Shown one piece after another: positions 48,382 to 56,292 of a stretch of 64,000 nucleotides of DNA; position 1 is the stretch's first letter, and each line of letters starts with the position of its first letter. Both the position numbers and the translations under genes were made by a program. The stretch is from Burkholderiales bacterium (GTDB taxonomy: Bacteria; Pseudomonadota; Gammaproteobacteria; Burkholderiales; SG8-41). Below the pieces are notes generated by a model. The model was not told where the DNA came from, searched no databases, and saw nothing but the letters and a program-made list of their open reading frames with translations. The stretch spans positions 1-64,000 of the forward strand of contig JAUXYA010000014.1 in NCBI GenBank assembly GCA_030684405.1, in the 5' to 3' direction.

Positions 48382-49314
48382 ATAAAGCAGCGGCACATAG
48401 GCAGCATCGGTCTCGGCATTATGGGTGGCGCCTTCGCGCGCCACCTGCTTTCAGAGGGTTTTGCGGTAACCGGCTTTGATATCGATCCCGGCCGGCGGGC
48501 GGCTTTGCGAAAACTCGGTGGCATGGCGGCAACAACGGCTGCGGGGGTGTCTGCAAAATGTCCGGTGCTGATTACTTCGCTGCCGAGCATTGCGGCAGTC
48601 AATGCCGCTTTTTTCGGTAAAGGCGGCGTTGCTGAAACGGCGAAGCGGGGTACCGTGGTCATCGAGACCAGCACGTTGCCGCTGGCCAAAAAACACGAGA
48701 TCCGTGAACGTTGTGACGAGCGCGGCATTGTTGTCCTGGACTGCCCGGTAAGCGGCACCGGTGCCCAGGCGGCCAATCGCGACATCGCAATCTACGCCAG
48801 CGGCGACCGCAGAGCCTATGTAAAAGCCGAGACAGCGCTGAAGGGCTTTTCGCGCAGCGTTTATTACTGTGGCGAGTACGGCAACGGCTCCAAGCTCAAA
48901 TATGTGGCCAACCTGCTGGTGACCATCCACAACCTGTCGACCGCCGAGGCCATGGTGCTGGGCATGAAATCGGGGCTCGACCTTGAACTGCTCTACCGGG
49001 TGATCAAGGATGGAGCAGGGAGCTCGCGAATGTTCGAGGTCCGCGGCCCCTTGATGGTCAGCGGCAGCTACAGTCCGGCGACGATGAAAATCGATGTCTA
49101 CAAGAAGGATATTGATATCATTGAGCAGTTCGCGGCCGATCTGCATTGCCCGGTGCCGCTGTTCGAGGCCTCGAAACCGTTTTATGCCGCAGCCCATGCG
49201 CAGGGCCGCGCGCTGGAGGACACCGCCGCCGTCTGCGCCGTATTGGAGCAGATGGCCGGCGTAAAGCGCAAGAAAAGCAGCATTCCCAAAACCCGAAAGA
49301 GAAAGACCCGATGA
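48382..49314 (+). CDS. Beta-hydroxyacid (3-hydroxyisobutyrate-type) dehydrogenase with an apparent ATA start
   Basis: About 310 residues. HIGSIGLGIMGGAFARHLLSEGF is the NAD-binding motif, DCPVSGTGAQAANRDIAIYASG the catalytic-region motif, and GNGSKLKYVANLLVTIHNLSTAEAMVL contains the catalytic Lys. The first ATG (48421) would cut off the GxGxxG motif. The only reasonable upstream start is ATA 48382, with AAGGAG eight bases before it and no ATG, GTG, TTG or CTG between it and the in-frame stop at 48349. It could be real AUA initiation, a mutated start or a sequence error. It overlaps the LVIVD gene by four bases. Confidence 0.85.
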   Translation: MKQRHIGSIGLGIMGGAFARHLLSEGFAVTGFDIDPGRRAALRKLGGMAATTAAGVSAKCPVLITSLPSIAAVNAAFFGKGGVAETAKRGTVVIETSTLPLAKKHEIRERCDERGIVVLDCPVSGTGAQAANRDIAIYASGDRRAYVKAETALKGFSRSVYYCGEYGNGSKLKYVANLLVTIHNLSTAEAMVLGMKSGLDLELLYRVIKDGAGSSRMFEVRGPLMVSGSYSPATMKIDVYKKDIDIIEQFAADLHCPVPLFEASKPFYAAAHAQGRALEDTAAVCAVLEQMAGVKRKKSSIPKTRKRKTR

Positions 49315-50555
49315 AACCGACCATGTCGCCGCAGGGCCAGGCTGCCCAGACCATTTCCCGCAACATGAAGTTGATCTCCCACAACGAGCTCGCCGGATTC
49401 GGCGGCATCGGCGAGGGCATCAACATGCAGATCACCAAGGATGGCCGCCGCATCCTGTGGCTGGCGCATGAATCGGCGCCGAAAAATTTCACCGCAGTTG
49501 ACGTGTCCGATGTCAAAAATCCGAAAGTCGTCTGCCAGACCGACCTGCCGCACGAGCGCGTGCGCTCTAACTCACTCGACGTTGTCGGCGACATCATGGT
49601 AGTGGCCTACCAGACCAAGGCCGTTGGCGACAAGCCTGCCGGCATGGATATTTTCGACATCAGCACCCCGGAAAAGCCGAAACTGATTTCGCATTTCGAC
49701 GCCTCCGGTCCGAATTCTCGCGGCGCCCACTGCGTGTGGTTTGTCGACGGCGAGTACGTACACCTGACTTCAGGCTCCGGCGATTTCGAGCCGACGCACC
49801 CGAATGATTTCCAGTTCTATCGCATCATCGACGTGCGCAATCCCTCGAAGCCGGTAGAAGTGGGGCGTTGGCATTACCCCGGAACACACAAGGGCGACAA
49901 GGAAGCACCGCCGCCGCGTCACCCCAAATTCGACGGCGGTTATCGCCCGCACAACATCCTGGTCTACCCGGAGCGCCCGGACCGCGCATACGTCGCATAC
50001 CTCGACGGCGGAGCGTTGATTCTCGACATCTCGGATAAGGCCAACCCGAAGGTCATCACCAACTGGCGTTATTCGCCGCCGTATAACGGCTTCTGCCATA
50101 CCGTAATGCCCTTGATGAGCCGCGACATGCTGCTGGTCACCGACGAGTGCACCAAGGATGACGGCCTCGATTGGCCGAAACTCGGCTGGGTCGTCAATGC
50201 CAGCGCCGAGACGAATCTGGTGCCGATGTCGACACTGCCGCTGCCGCCGCTGGAAAGCTTCGTCAAGCGCGGCGGCCGTTACGGCGCTCACAACATTCAC
50301 GAGAATCTGCCGGGACCGGCTTCCTTCCGTTCCGATAACCTGATCGTGGGCACTTTCTTCAACGGCGGCGTGCGTGCATTCGACATCTCGAACGCCTACC
50401 AGCCCCAGGAAGTCGCTTACTACGTACCGGGGGCCCCCAAGCTGTCGCCGAAGGGCTCGATCCAGATCAACGACGTGTGGGTCGACGAGAACCGCCTGAT
50501 TTACACGGTCGACCGATTCGCCGGCGGCCTCTACATCCTCGAGATGGACATCTGA
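49311..50555 (+). CDS. LVIVD-repeat beta-propeller-like protein
   Basis: 414 residues. Repeated motifs such as FTAVDVSDVKNPKVVCQTDL, MDIFDISTPEKPKLISHFDA, IIDVRNPSKPVEVGRWHYPG, LILDISDKANPKVITNWRY and RAFDISNAYQPQEVAYYVPG are LVIVD repeats that build a beta-propeller. No signal peptide is visible. Conserved His/Asp-rich stretches (PHNILVYPERPD, GFCHTVMP, GAHNIHENLPG) suggest a metal-binding centre similar to selenium-binding-protein or lactonase-type propellers. It overlaps the dehydrogenase gene by four bases and is 16 bases upstream of the CobW-type gene, which may supply its metal. Reaction unknown. Confidence 0.82.
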   Translation: MKPTMSPQGQAAQTISRNMKLISHNELAGFGGIGEGINMQITKDGRRILWLAHESAPKNFTAVDVSDVKNPKVVCQTDLPHERVRSNSLDVVGDIMVVAYQTKAVGDKPAGMDIFDISTPEKPKLISHFDASGPNSRGAHCVWFVDGEYVHLTSGSGDFEPTHPNDFQFYRIIDVRNPSKPVEVGRWHYPGTHKGDKEAPPPRHPKFDGGYRPHNILVYPERPDRAYVAYLDGGALILDISDKANPKVITNWRYSPPYNGFCHTVMPLMSRDMLLVTDECTKDDGLDWPKLGWVVNASAETNLVPMSTLPLPPLESFVKRGGRYGAHNIHENLPGPASFRSDNLIVGTFFNGGVRAFDISNAYQPQEVAYYVPGAPKLSPKGSIQINDVWVDENRLIYTVDRFAGGLYILEMDI

Positions 50556-50571
50556 CCGGAGCCTTGACGCA

Positions 50572-51588
50572 ATGCTGGATGCACTTTCGGGGAGATTCCC
50601 GGTCAGCGTCGTAACCGGGTTTCTCGGCAGCGGCAAAACCACGCTGATCAACAAGCTGTTGAAGCGGCCCGACATGAACCGGGTCGCTGTCATCGTCAAC
50701 GAGTTCGGCGAGCAGGCCATCGACAACGACCTGGTCGAAATCTCGTCCGAACAGATGATGTTGCTGAACAACGGCTGTCTGTGCTGCGTGCTGCGCGGTG
50801 ATCTGCAGGAAACGCTGCGTGATCTTTTTGTCAAACGCCGCAATGGCGACATCATCGACTTCACCCGGGTGATCATCGAGACCACCGGCCTCGCTGACCC
50901 CGCCCCGGTGATGCAGACGCTGATGACTGATGACATGCTGCTGGCCCATTACCGGCTGGACTGCGTGGTGACCCTGGCCGATGCCGTCAACGGCATCGAA
51001 CAACTGGACACGATGCAGGAACCGGTGAAGCAGGCCGCATTGGCGGACCGCATTGTCATCACCAAATCGGATCTTGCAGGGGAAGACGCCACGAGCAGGC
51101 TGGAAGCCCGCCTGCGCGAGTTGAATCCCCAGGCGCCGATCAAACGGGCCGTCAACGGCGAAATAGATCTCGAGTTTCTCATCGATGTCGGCCTGCGCAA
51201 TACCAAGGCCAAGCTGGCCGACGTTGAGCGCTGGATGGGCGAACCCGATGAGCACGGCGAGCACCACCGCCACGATGTAAACGTGAAGTCATTCTGCCTG
51301 CGCTACCAGGAGCCGATGACCTGGCAGGCTTTCTCACAGACAATGGAGGTGCTGGGCGCCTTGCGCGGTTCAGACATGCTTCGGGTCAAGGGGCTGATCA
51401 ACATCGCCGGCCACGCGGGCCCCATGGTAGTACAGGGCGTGCAGCATCTGTTCCATCCGCCGGTCGAACTGGCGGCCTGGCCCAGCGAAGACCATTCCAC
51501 GCGGATCGTGTTCATCACCCGCAACATTCCGCGGGAGACCGTGGCGAACCTCTTTGCCGCCATTGGCGCGGTAACAGTCACCGCCTGA
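50572..51588 (+). CDS. CobW/COG0523-family GTPase (putative metallochaperone)
   Basis: 338 residues. Walker A VVTGFLGSGKTTLINKLL, the metal-binding NNGCLCCVLRGDL (CxCC), Walker B-like VIIETTGLADPAP, VITKSDL, and the C-terminal CobW_C domain after ~225. A short His-rich stretch HGEHHRHD separates the domains. The family hands metals (often Zn or Co) to target enzymes. Placement directly after the LVIVD protein in a catabolic operon suggests a dedicated client, which is inference. Confidence 0.9.
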   Translation: MLDALSGRFPVSVVTGFLGSGKTTLINKLLKRPDMNRVAVIVNEFGEQAIDNDLVEISSEQMMLLNNGCLCCVLRGDLQETLRDLFVKRRNGDIIDFTRVIIETTGLADPAPVMQTLMTDDMLLAHYRLDCVVTLADAVNGIEQLDTMQEPVKQAALADRIVITKSDLAGEDATSRLEARLRELNPQAPIKRAVNGEIDLEFLIDVGLRNTKAKLADVERWMGEPDEHGEHHRHDVNVKSFCLRYQEPMTWQAFSQTMEVLGALRGSDMLRVKGLINIAGHAGPMVVQGVQHLFHPPVELAAWPSEDHSTRIVFITRNIPRETVANLFAAIGAVTVTA

Positions 51589-51645
51589 TATTTCAACTTC
51601 CCGTAGCATGCATTGCCGCAGGAACAACATCTGGAATTACACATC

Positions 51646-52125
51646 ATGAGCATTATTCTCGAACGCATTCGCGCGCTGGGCCTGGAACTGCCGCCCGTGC
51701 ATCCCCATGCCAGCAAGAACCGGACTGCCTGTGTGCAGTCCGGCCCCGTGCTGTATCTGTCGGGGCACAGTTCAGGTCGCCACGAAATGCCGCTTGGCGT
51801 GGTGACCACCGGCAAGGTCGGGAGCGAGGTATCGGAAGAGGAGGCCTACAAGACCGCGCGCTCCGTGGCGCTGGTGATCATGGCCACCTTGCAGAAGCAC
51901 ACCGGAAACCTAGACCGCGTCACACGCATTATCCGCCTCTTCGGGATGGTCAACTCGGCCCCGGGTTTCGAGCGTCAGTTTGCTGTCATGGATGGTGCAT
52001 CGGACCTGTTCTACGAGATCTGGGGGCCGGAAAAGGGCTGCCACGCGCGCTCCGCGGTGGGGATTGCGGAATTGCCGCGTCGCGCAGTCATCGAGATCAA
52101 CGGGGAATTCGAAATCGACGGCTGA
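51646..52125 (+). CDS. RidA/YjgF-family protein
   Basis: 159 residues. VQSGPVLYLSGHSSGRHEMPLG, EEAYKTARSVALVIMATLQKHTGNLDRVTRIIRLFGMVNSAPGF and the C-terminal HARSAVGIAELPRRAVIEINGEFE (with the conserved Arg/Glu) match the RidA_YjgF-like superfamily. Members deaminate reactive imines or act in degradative pathways of aminophenol, pyrimidine or similar compounds. Its place at the end of the catabolic operon supports such a role. ATG 51646 gives a normal N-terminus. Confidence 0.88.
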   Translation: MSIILERIRALGLELPPVHPHASKNRTACVQSGPVLYLSGHSSGRHEMPLGVVTTGKVGSEVSEEEAYKTARSVALVIMATLQKHTGNLDRVTRIIRLFGMVNSAPGFERQFAVMDGASDLFYEIWGPEKGCHARSAVGIAELPRRAVIEINGEFEIDG

Positions 52126-52128
52126 AGA

Positions 52129-52142
52129 TTGACGTAGATCAA
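52129..52142 (+). promoter_or_regulatory. FNR/Anr-type box
   Basis: TTGACGTAGATCAA matches the FNR/Anr palindrome TTGAT-N4-ATCAA at nine of ten defined bases. It is centred ~42 bases before the DksA-like ATG at 52178. With the usual -41.5 position a transcript would start next to that ATG, giving a leaderless mRNA or a downstream start at ATG 52223. Confidence 0.6.
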
Positions 52143-52177
52143 AACCTTACATTCACCTTCGCAGCACCATTCGTCAT

Positions 52178-52573
52178 ATGAACACACTGACTGAACTTCA
52201 AATTACATCCCTGAAAGACTGGATGTCCAAGCGCAAAAGCAATCTGCTGGAAGAAATCCGCGAAGTTTTGGCGCGTTCCGGTAATGCGCACCACGCAGAA
52301 CTGGTGGGTGGCGTCGGCGACATGGGCGACGAAGCTACGGCGAGTCTGTTACGCGACATCTCCGAAGCTGAAGTGCTGCGCGATATCGGTGAGGTGCGGG
52401 ATATTGTCGCGGCAGAGCAGCGGATCACAGACGGCCGCTATGGCCTATGCATCGATTGCGGCGAGCCGGTAGCCTACGAACGCCTGAAAGCCTATCCCAG
52501 CGCCAAGCGCTGCATGCCTTGCCAGCAGCATCGGGAAAAAACCCGCGCGCCCTCGAAATACACCGGGCACTGA
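52178..52573 (+). CDS. DksA/TraR-type zinc-finger protein
   Basis: 131 residues. An N-terminal coiled coil (KSNLLEEIREVLARS) and a C-terminal C4 zinc finger (CIDCGEPVAYERLKAYPSAKRCMPCQ) are typical of DksA/TraR proteins, which bind the RNA polymerase secondary channel. It is shorter than classical DksA, so it looks like a TraR/DksA2-like member. There is no clear Shine-Dalgarno before ATG 52178; a second ATG at 52223 would cut the coiled coil short. An FNR-type box lies just upstream. Confidence 0.88.
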   Translation: MNTLTELQITSLKDWMSKRKSNLLEEIREVLARSGNAHHAELVGGVGDMGDEATASLLRDISEAEVLRDIGEVRDIVAAEQRITDGRYGLCIDCGEPVAYERLKAYPSAKRCMPCQQHREKTRAPSKYTGH

Positions 52574-52853
52574 TTCCGCGCCAGTGGCCTGGCGAACCCC
52601 GTGTTAAAAGCGGAGCCGTCATGCTCCGCCGCCTGACCGCGGCGCTCACGGAAAGCGCCGCGATTCCCGCATGAGCAATACCAGAAATACAAAACCTGCC
52701 AAAGGACAGGGTGCCGTGCGTGCCTGGTGCAAACTCAACCGTTACCGAGCGCTGAGTTCAGCCGCAGATAGAATTATGCTGTGGCATTTGAGCACACGCG
52801 CTCAAAGACTCGGCATCCTTTAATCAGGACAACGCGGGATTCAAGTTTCCAGC
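52574..52853. other. Intergenic, 280 bases, no convincing gene
   Basis: It contains a perfect hairpin GCGGAGC-CGTCAT-GCTCCGC at 52610-52629 without a T tract, just after the DksA-like gene. It may stabilise the transcript end. The rest shows nothing I can support. Confidence 0.5.
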
Positions 52854-53246
52854 TTACTTTAACAGGGCTTCGAAAGATTGCGGCGTGAAGCCCTGCATGC
52901 GCCGTTCTCCCACCAGTATGAGGGGCACGCCGTTACCGTTGAGTGCGCGAAAACTCTCGAGATTCGTCGCTGAGGCTTCGATATCGTATTCGATATAGCT
53001 GAACTGATGGCGCTTGAAATACTCGCGCGCCTTTTTGCAGTATGGGCACCAGCGGGTGCTGTACATGATTACGGGGGTTTTAATGTACTGGCCATGGCCC
53101 TCAGCTACTCCCGGGCTGGAGAAATAGTCTCGGGCGGCAGGCAGCGCACCCACCAGCAGGGTTAGCACCACAACAGCAGTCAGCGGGTATAACCGTGGCT
53201 TGGCACCGAAATGGAACTTTCGCAAATAGGCGCCGACTCGACCCAC
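52854..53246 (-). CDS. Membrane-anchored glutaredoxin
   Basis: 130 residues. One N-terminal transmembrane segment (LTAVVVLTLLVGALPAA, residues ~22-38) and a short linker precede a glutaredoxin domain with CPYC active site (YSTRWCPYCKKAREYFKRH) and the GNGVPLILVGERRMQGF substrate-binding cis-Pro loop. It would reduce disulfides or glutathionylated proteins at the membrane; orientation is not certain, but a Grx facing the periplasm would be unusual. Confidence 0.88.
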   Translation of the reverse strand: MGRVGAYLRKFHFGAKPRLYPLTAVVVLTLLVGALPAARDYFSSPGVAEGHGQYIKTPVIMYSTRWCPYCKKAREYFKRHQFSYIEYDIEASATNLESFRALNGNGVPLILVGERRMQGFTPQSFEALLK

Positions 53247-53630
53247 GGATTTCTTCCTTTCCTGCCGAACTGAACTGCGTGGAACTGCACCGTAATCATT
53301 AGTTTAGCACTGCACGAAAAGGCCCTTGGCGCAAAGCGCCTAGGGCTGAGATACCGCCAATCCAGAAGGGGAGTATCGATCAGCGGTTGGGTCGCATATG
53401 TTTTCACCGCTTCATGAGCGGTTCTGTTCGCTATCACACATACCATTGCGTGGGCTCTGGGTATGAGCATGCCAAGGATGCTCACCCTAATCCGCTATAC
53501 CGACCCGCAGACTTTCGGTATAGCGATCCCAGATAGACAAAAGCCTGGTCGGGGAGGCAGGGCTAAGCAGTCCGTTGTTCCTGGTCAGCTTTCACCAGCC
53601 TGGTGGTCAATTCGAGGCCGACGTCAACAA
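53247..53630. other. Intergenic, 384 bases, no gene; contains one copy of a dispersed repeat
   Basis: ORFs here are short and lack plausible protein character. The block 53497-53570 is one copy of the repeat listed separately. GGCGCAAAGCGCC at 53329 is a small palindrome. Confidence 0.55.
53497..53570. repeat. Dispersed repeat, copy 1 (copy 2 at 54609-54681)
   Basis: The ~74-base block starting ATACCGACCCGCAGACTTTC recurs at 54609-54681 in the same orientation with only scattered differences. Each copy begins with a hairpin (ATACCGA...TCGGTAT) and ends with AGGCAGGGCTAAG or GTGGCAGGGCTAAG preceded by AAAGCC. The two copies flank a glutaredoxin-like gene and a small membrane gene and stop just outside the tRNA-Asn element. 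Confidence 0.8.
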
Positions 53631-54023
53631 TCATGCCTCCGCAAAACGCCCCCGCAGATAGGTCATGATTTTTTCTGAATCGTAGAGCCAATGGCTATTG
53701 CCGGCTTGATCGGTAATCTTCAGGCAGGGCACTTTGACCTGTCCGCCATGTTGCAACAACTCCTGCCGGTCACGGCCTTCGTGTTGCGCGTCAATGCGGT
53801 GGATTTTCAATGACAGTCGGCTGATTTCCTGCCGGACCTTGATGCAGAAAGGGCAGGTCCTGTACTGGTACAGAACGAGCGAGCGGCATTGTGCATCCAC
53901 CTTTTCCTGCGTTGGCTGAGAGCGGCTCAATCCTTTGGGCCGGGTGATCGTTTCCTTGAGCAGCATCACCGGACCGAGGACGACGCGCAGTGTCTTGAAG
54001 AAGAGCCTGATAAAAAATTTCAT
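53631..54023 (-). CDS. Glutaredoxin/thioredoxin-fold protein with N-terminal hydrophobic helix
   Basis: 130 residues. A hydrophobic or amphipathic N-terminus (FFIRLFFKTLRVVLGPVMLL) is followed by LVLYQYRTCPFCIKVRQEISRLSLKIHRIDA with a CPFC redox motif, and a cis-Pro region QVKVPCLKI. It belongs to the glutaredoxin/GST-N type. Its partner is unknown. It is on the same strand as the other glutaredoxin but 384 bases away. Confidence 0.85.
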   Translation of the reverse strand: MKFFIRLFFKTLRVVLGPVMLLKETITRPKGLSRSQPTQEKVDAQCRSLVLYQYRTCPFCIKVRQEISRLSLKIHRIDAQHEGRDRQELLQHGGQVKVPCLKITDQAGNSHWLYDSEKIMTYLRGRFAEA

Positions 54024-54155
54024 AAATTAAGAGCATCTCTGATATTACGCTACACGAGGCTGTGGGCAATACCGATTTTCACACCGAGACCTCGTGACGG
54101 CGGGGGGACCTGCTGATTGGCGGGCAAGTTGGCAGACAAAGCAAGAAATCCAACC

Positions 54156-54374
54156 CTACTTTTTGCTACTTTCAAGGCTAGGCCACTTAGAAAACGCAAG
54201 GAAATACAAGAGAATGATATTTGCGAGTGGCACCACCATAAACAGACTCAACCACTTTGAGTATCCAGCTTTAGAGAAGATAAACCAAAACGGTAAAATG
54301 ATCAGTGCTGCCATTACCAACATCATGAACGGACCAAAGAACCACATTTCTGAACCATGCATTGTTTCATACAT
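54156..54374 (-). CDS. Small two-helix membrane protein
   Basis: 72 residues with two transmembrane segments (FGPFMMLVMAALIILPFWFIF and WLSLFMVVPLANIILLYFLAF) and a short charged tail. GGAG precedes the ATG by six bases. The core FSKAGYSKWLSLFMVVPLANI resembles a widespread small-membrane-protein pattern. The gene is more AT-rich than its surroundings. Function unknown. Confidence 0.65.
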   Translation of the reverse strand: MYETMHGSEMWFFGPFMMLVMAALIILPFWFIFSKAGYSKWLSLFMVVPLANIILLYFLAFSKWPSLESSKK

Positions 54375-54608
54375 AATATTTCTCCTTTGCTTCTTATGTT
54401 GAACCTATCTAACGTGTACTAGCTGACTTTTTTAGTTGCCAAATTTAGGTGGCATTTTTAGTTAGCAGAAATGTCACCTATTCCGAGTGCTGTCTATGCC
54501 CCCGTTCGAGTAACACGGGGGCCTACCGATACAAAACCCGGATACCCAGAGAATATAACCCCGTCTTTGTCTGGCGCATAAATCCACAGGAAGGCCCCGC
54601 AGGCCCCG

Positions 54609-54681
54609 ATACCGACCCGCGGACTTTCGGTATAGCGATCCCAAAAACGCAAAAAGCCCGGCTGGGGTGGCAGGGCTAAGT
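54609..54681. repeat. Dispersed repeat, copy 2
   Basis: Direct copy of 53497-53570, with the same hairpin head ATACCGA...TCGGTAT and the same tail ...GGCAGGGCTAAG. It ends 23 bases before the left attachment site of the integrated element. Confidence 0.8.
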
Positions 54682-54704
54682 GCAAGAAACGCTACGAAAT
54701 TCGG

Positions 54705-54749
54705 TGGCTCCCCGACCTGGGCTCGAACCAGGGACCTGCGGATTAACAG
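54705..54749 (-). repeat. attL: 45-base copy of the 3' part of tRNA-Asn
   Basis: The 45 bases are identical to 63390-63434, the 3' portion of the intact tRNA-Asn gene from the anticodon loop to the encoded CCA. Outside this block the sequences diverge at once on the 5' side of the tRNA. This is the displaced attachment site produced by integration into the tRNA 3' end. Confidence 0.95.
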
Positions 54750-54785
54750 ATTTAATCAGCCATCAACGAAATCAGGCACTTATGA

Positions 54786-54798
54786 GCTAAGTCATTGA
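54786..54798 (+). repeat. 13-base arm-type repeat near attL (GCTAAGTCATTGA)
   Basis: The same 13 bases occur in the same orientation at 63370-63382 near the other end of the element. The left copy starts 37 bases inside attL, the right copy ends eight bases before attR. Such terminal repeats are typical of integrase or excisionase arm sites. Confidence 0.5.
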
Positions 54799-54927
54799 AT
54801 TAACTTACTATCGTTTGGCCTCTTGTATCCTTTTTTTGCAGGGTTTAGTATCCGGTCTGGATACATGGATACACGGCGGACCCTAGGATAACTCCCCAGC
54901 GGCCCGCGAACCTTAAGAGGTGACGCG

Positions 54928-56292
54928 ATGAAGGCATACAGTTTTAGCAGGGCGGGAATCCTGGCGATGCCGCTACCGGAGAAGAACAATCAAGTTCTAT
55001 ATCCCGACCCTGAAACCCGGTTTCATTATGTCCGGGTGACTTCCAACGGTGCGCGGTCTTTTGTGGTGGACCGGAATACGCCCCGAGGCCGCATACGCAT
55101 CACGCTGGGGCAGGCTGGCACGGATGCCTTGACCGCAGAGCAAGCCCGCAAGAGCGCCTTAATCGTCCTTGGACTGATTGAACAGGGATTTACAGCGGGA
55201 CAGATCAAGGACCGGCTTGCAAGGGTTGATGAGCGCGTTCCGGAGGGCGCTGTAACGCTGGGGCAGGTGTTTGAGGAATATCTGCAGGACCGCACCGGCA
55301 AGCTGTCTGAGCGCACCGTATCTGATTACCGCCGGCTGATGGATTCCCACCTGAATGACTGGCGGCACAAGCCCGTTGAAACCATTGACGAGGCCGCAGT
55401 AAGGGCGAAATTCCATAGCATCAAATCCCCGAGCAGGGCGAATTACACGATGCGCCTGCTACGGGCTCTACTGAACCTTGGCAAGAGCATCAACAGTGAC
55501 ACCGGGACCCCGGTTGTTTCGATAAATCCGGTCCAGATACTTTCTAACCGGAAACTTTGGCACCGGGAGGAACCGAAGCGCGAGGTCATAGACTTAGCGG
55601 CACTTCCGGCATGGTGGCGGGCGGTGGAGAAGCTAGGCGCGCCTCAGAAGGTCAAGCGGGATGCCGCGCATCGATTCGAGAAGGGCAGCGCGGCCCTTAA
55701 CAGCAACGGGGAAACGGTTAGGGATTTTCTGCAATTCCTGCTGCTAACCGGATTGCGCCGCAGTGAGGCCGCGACCCTTCAGTGGTCCAGCGTGGATTTG
55801 AAGGCTAAGCTATTCACGGTCCAGATCACAAAGAACCGGGAACCGCATACGCTCCCTCTGTCCGATTACCTTTTGAATATGCTCAAGCGCCGCTTGGCCC
55901 TGAGCGACAAGGAGACAGACCCCGTTAAGAAACCTTTTGTGTTTTCTGGTGAGGTGGGACCGCTGGCGGAACCAAAGAAGCAGATCAAGAAGGTTGTAAC
56001 CGCATCGGGCGTTAAGTTTTCAAGCCATACGCTACGGCGGACATTCGCCAGCATCGCGGAATCGCTGGATATTCCTTATCTGGCGCTGAAGCGACTGCTA
56101 AACCACAAGGCGCAGGATGTAACGGGGCGGCACTATACCGTGATCGGAGCAGAGCGCCTGAGGGACCCCATGCAAAAGATAACCCGATTTACCCTAAAGG
56201 CCGCAGGCAAGGGGCGACAAACAGTTTCGCCGTTTGTTAGGTCGTCGCATGATACGACTACCACATCTAGATGGGCTGAGGGGCTGACATGA
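54928..56292 (+). CDS. int: Tyrosine-recombinase integrase
   Basis: 454 residues. The N-terminal arm-binding part covers ~1-110, a SAM-like core-binding domain (LGQVFEEYLQDRTGKLSERTVSDYRRLM) ~110-205, and the catalytic domain ~220-430. Active-site residues are R277 (LTGLRRSEAATLQW), K302 (VQITKNREPHTLPL), H367-R370 (SHTLRRTFAS), H393 (LLNHKAQD) and nucleophile Y403 (TGRHYTV). It catalyses site-specific integration at tRNA-Asn. It is the first gene inside attL and overlaps the next gene by four bases. Confidence 0.97.
   Translation: MKAYSFSRAGILAMPLPEKNNQVLYPDPETRFHYVRVTSNGARSFVVDRNTPRGRIRITLGQAGTDALTAEQARKSALIVLGLIEQGFTAGQIKDRLARVDERVPEGAVTLGQVFEEYLQDRTGKLSERTVSDYRRLMDSHLNDWRHKPVETIDEAAVRAKFHSIKSPSRANYTMRLLRALLNLGKSINSDTGTPVVSINPVQILSNRKLWHREEPKREVIDLAALPAWWRAVEKLGAPQKVKRDAAHRFEKGSAALNSNGETVRDFLQFLLLTGLRRSEAATLQWSSVDLKAKLFTVQITKNREPHTLPLSDYLLNMLKRRLALSDKETDPVKKPFVFSGEVGPLAEPKKQIKKVVTASGVKFSSHTLRRTFASIAESLDIPYLALKRLLNHKAQDVTGRHYTVIGAERLRDPMQKITRFTLKAAGKGRQTVSPFVRSSHDTTTTSRWAEGLT

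Larger units (their letters stand above)
54375..54927. other. Intergenic, 553 bases: repeat copy, attL and integrase leader
   Basis: It holds, in order: an AT-rich stretch with TTTTAGTTGCC/TTTTAGTTAGC near-repeats (54429-54465), a strong hairpin with CCCCCGT/ACGGGGG stem at 54498-54522, dispersed repeat copy 2 (54609-54681), the 45-base tRNA-Asn fragment (54705-54749), and the integrase leader with a 13-base arm-type repeat. No gene is supported here. Confidence 0.65.

Noticed and set aside
54498-54522. Strong CCCCCGT/ACGGGGG hairpin as a terminator
   Set aside because: No T tract follows on either strand, and no gene ends close enough to need it; kept only as a structure note.
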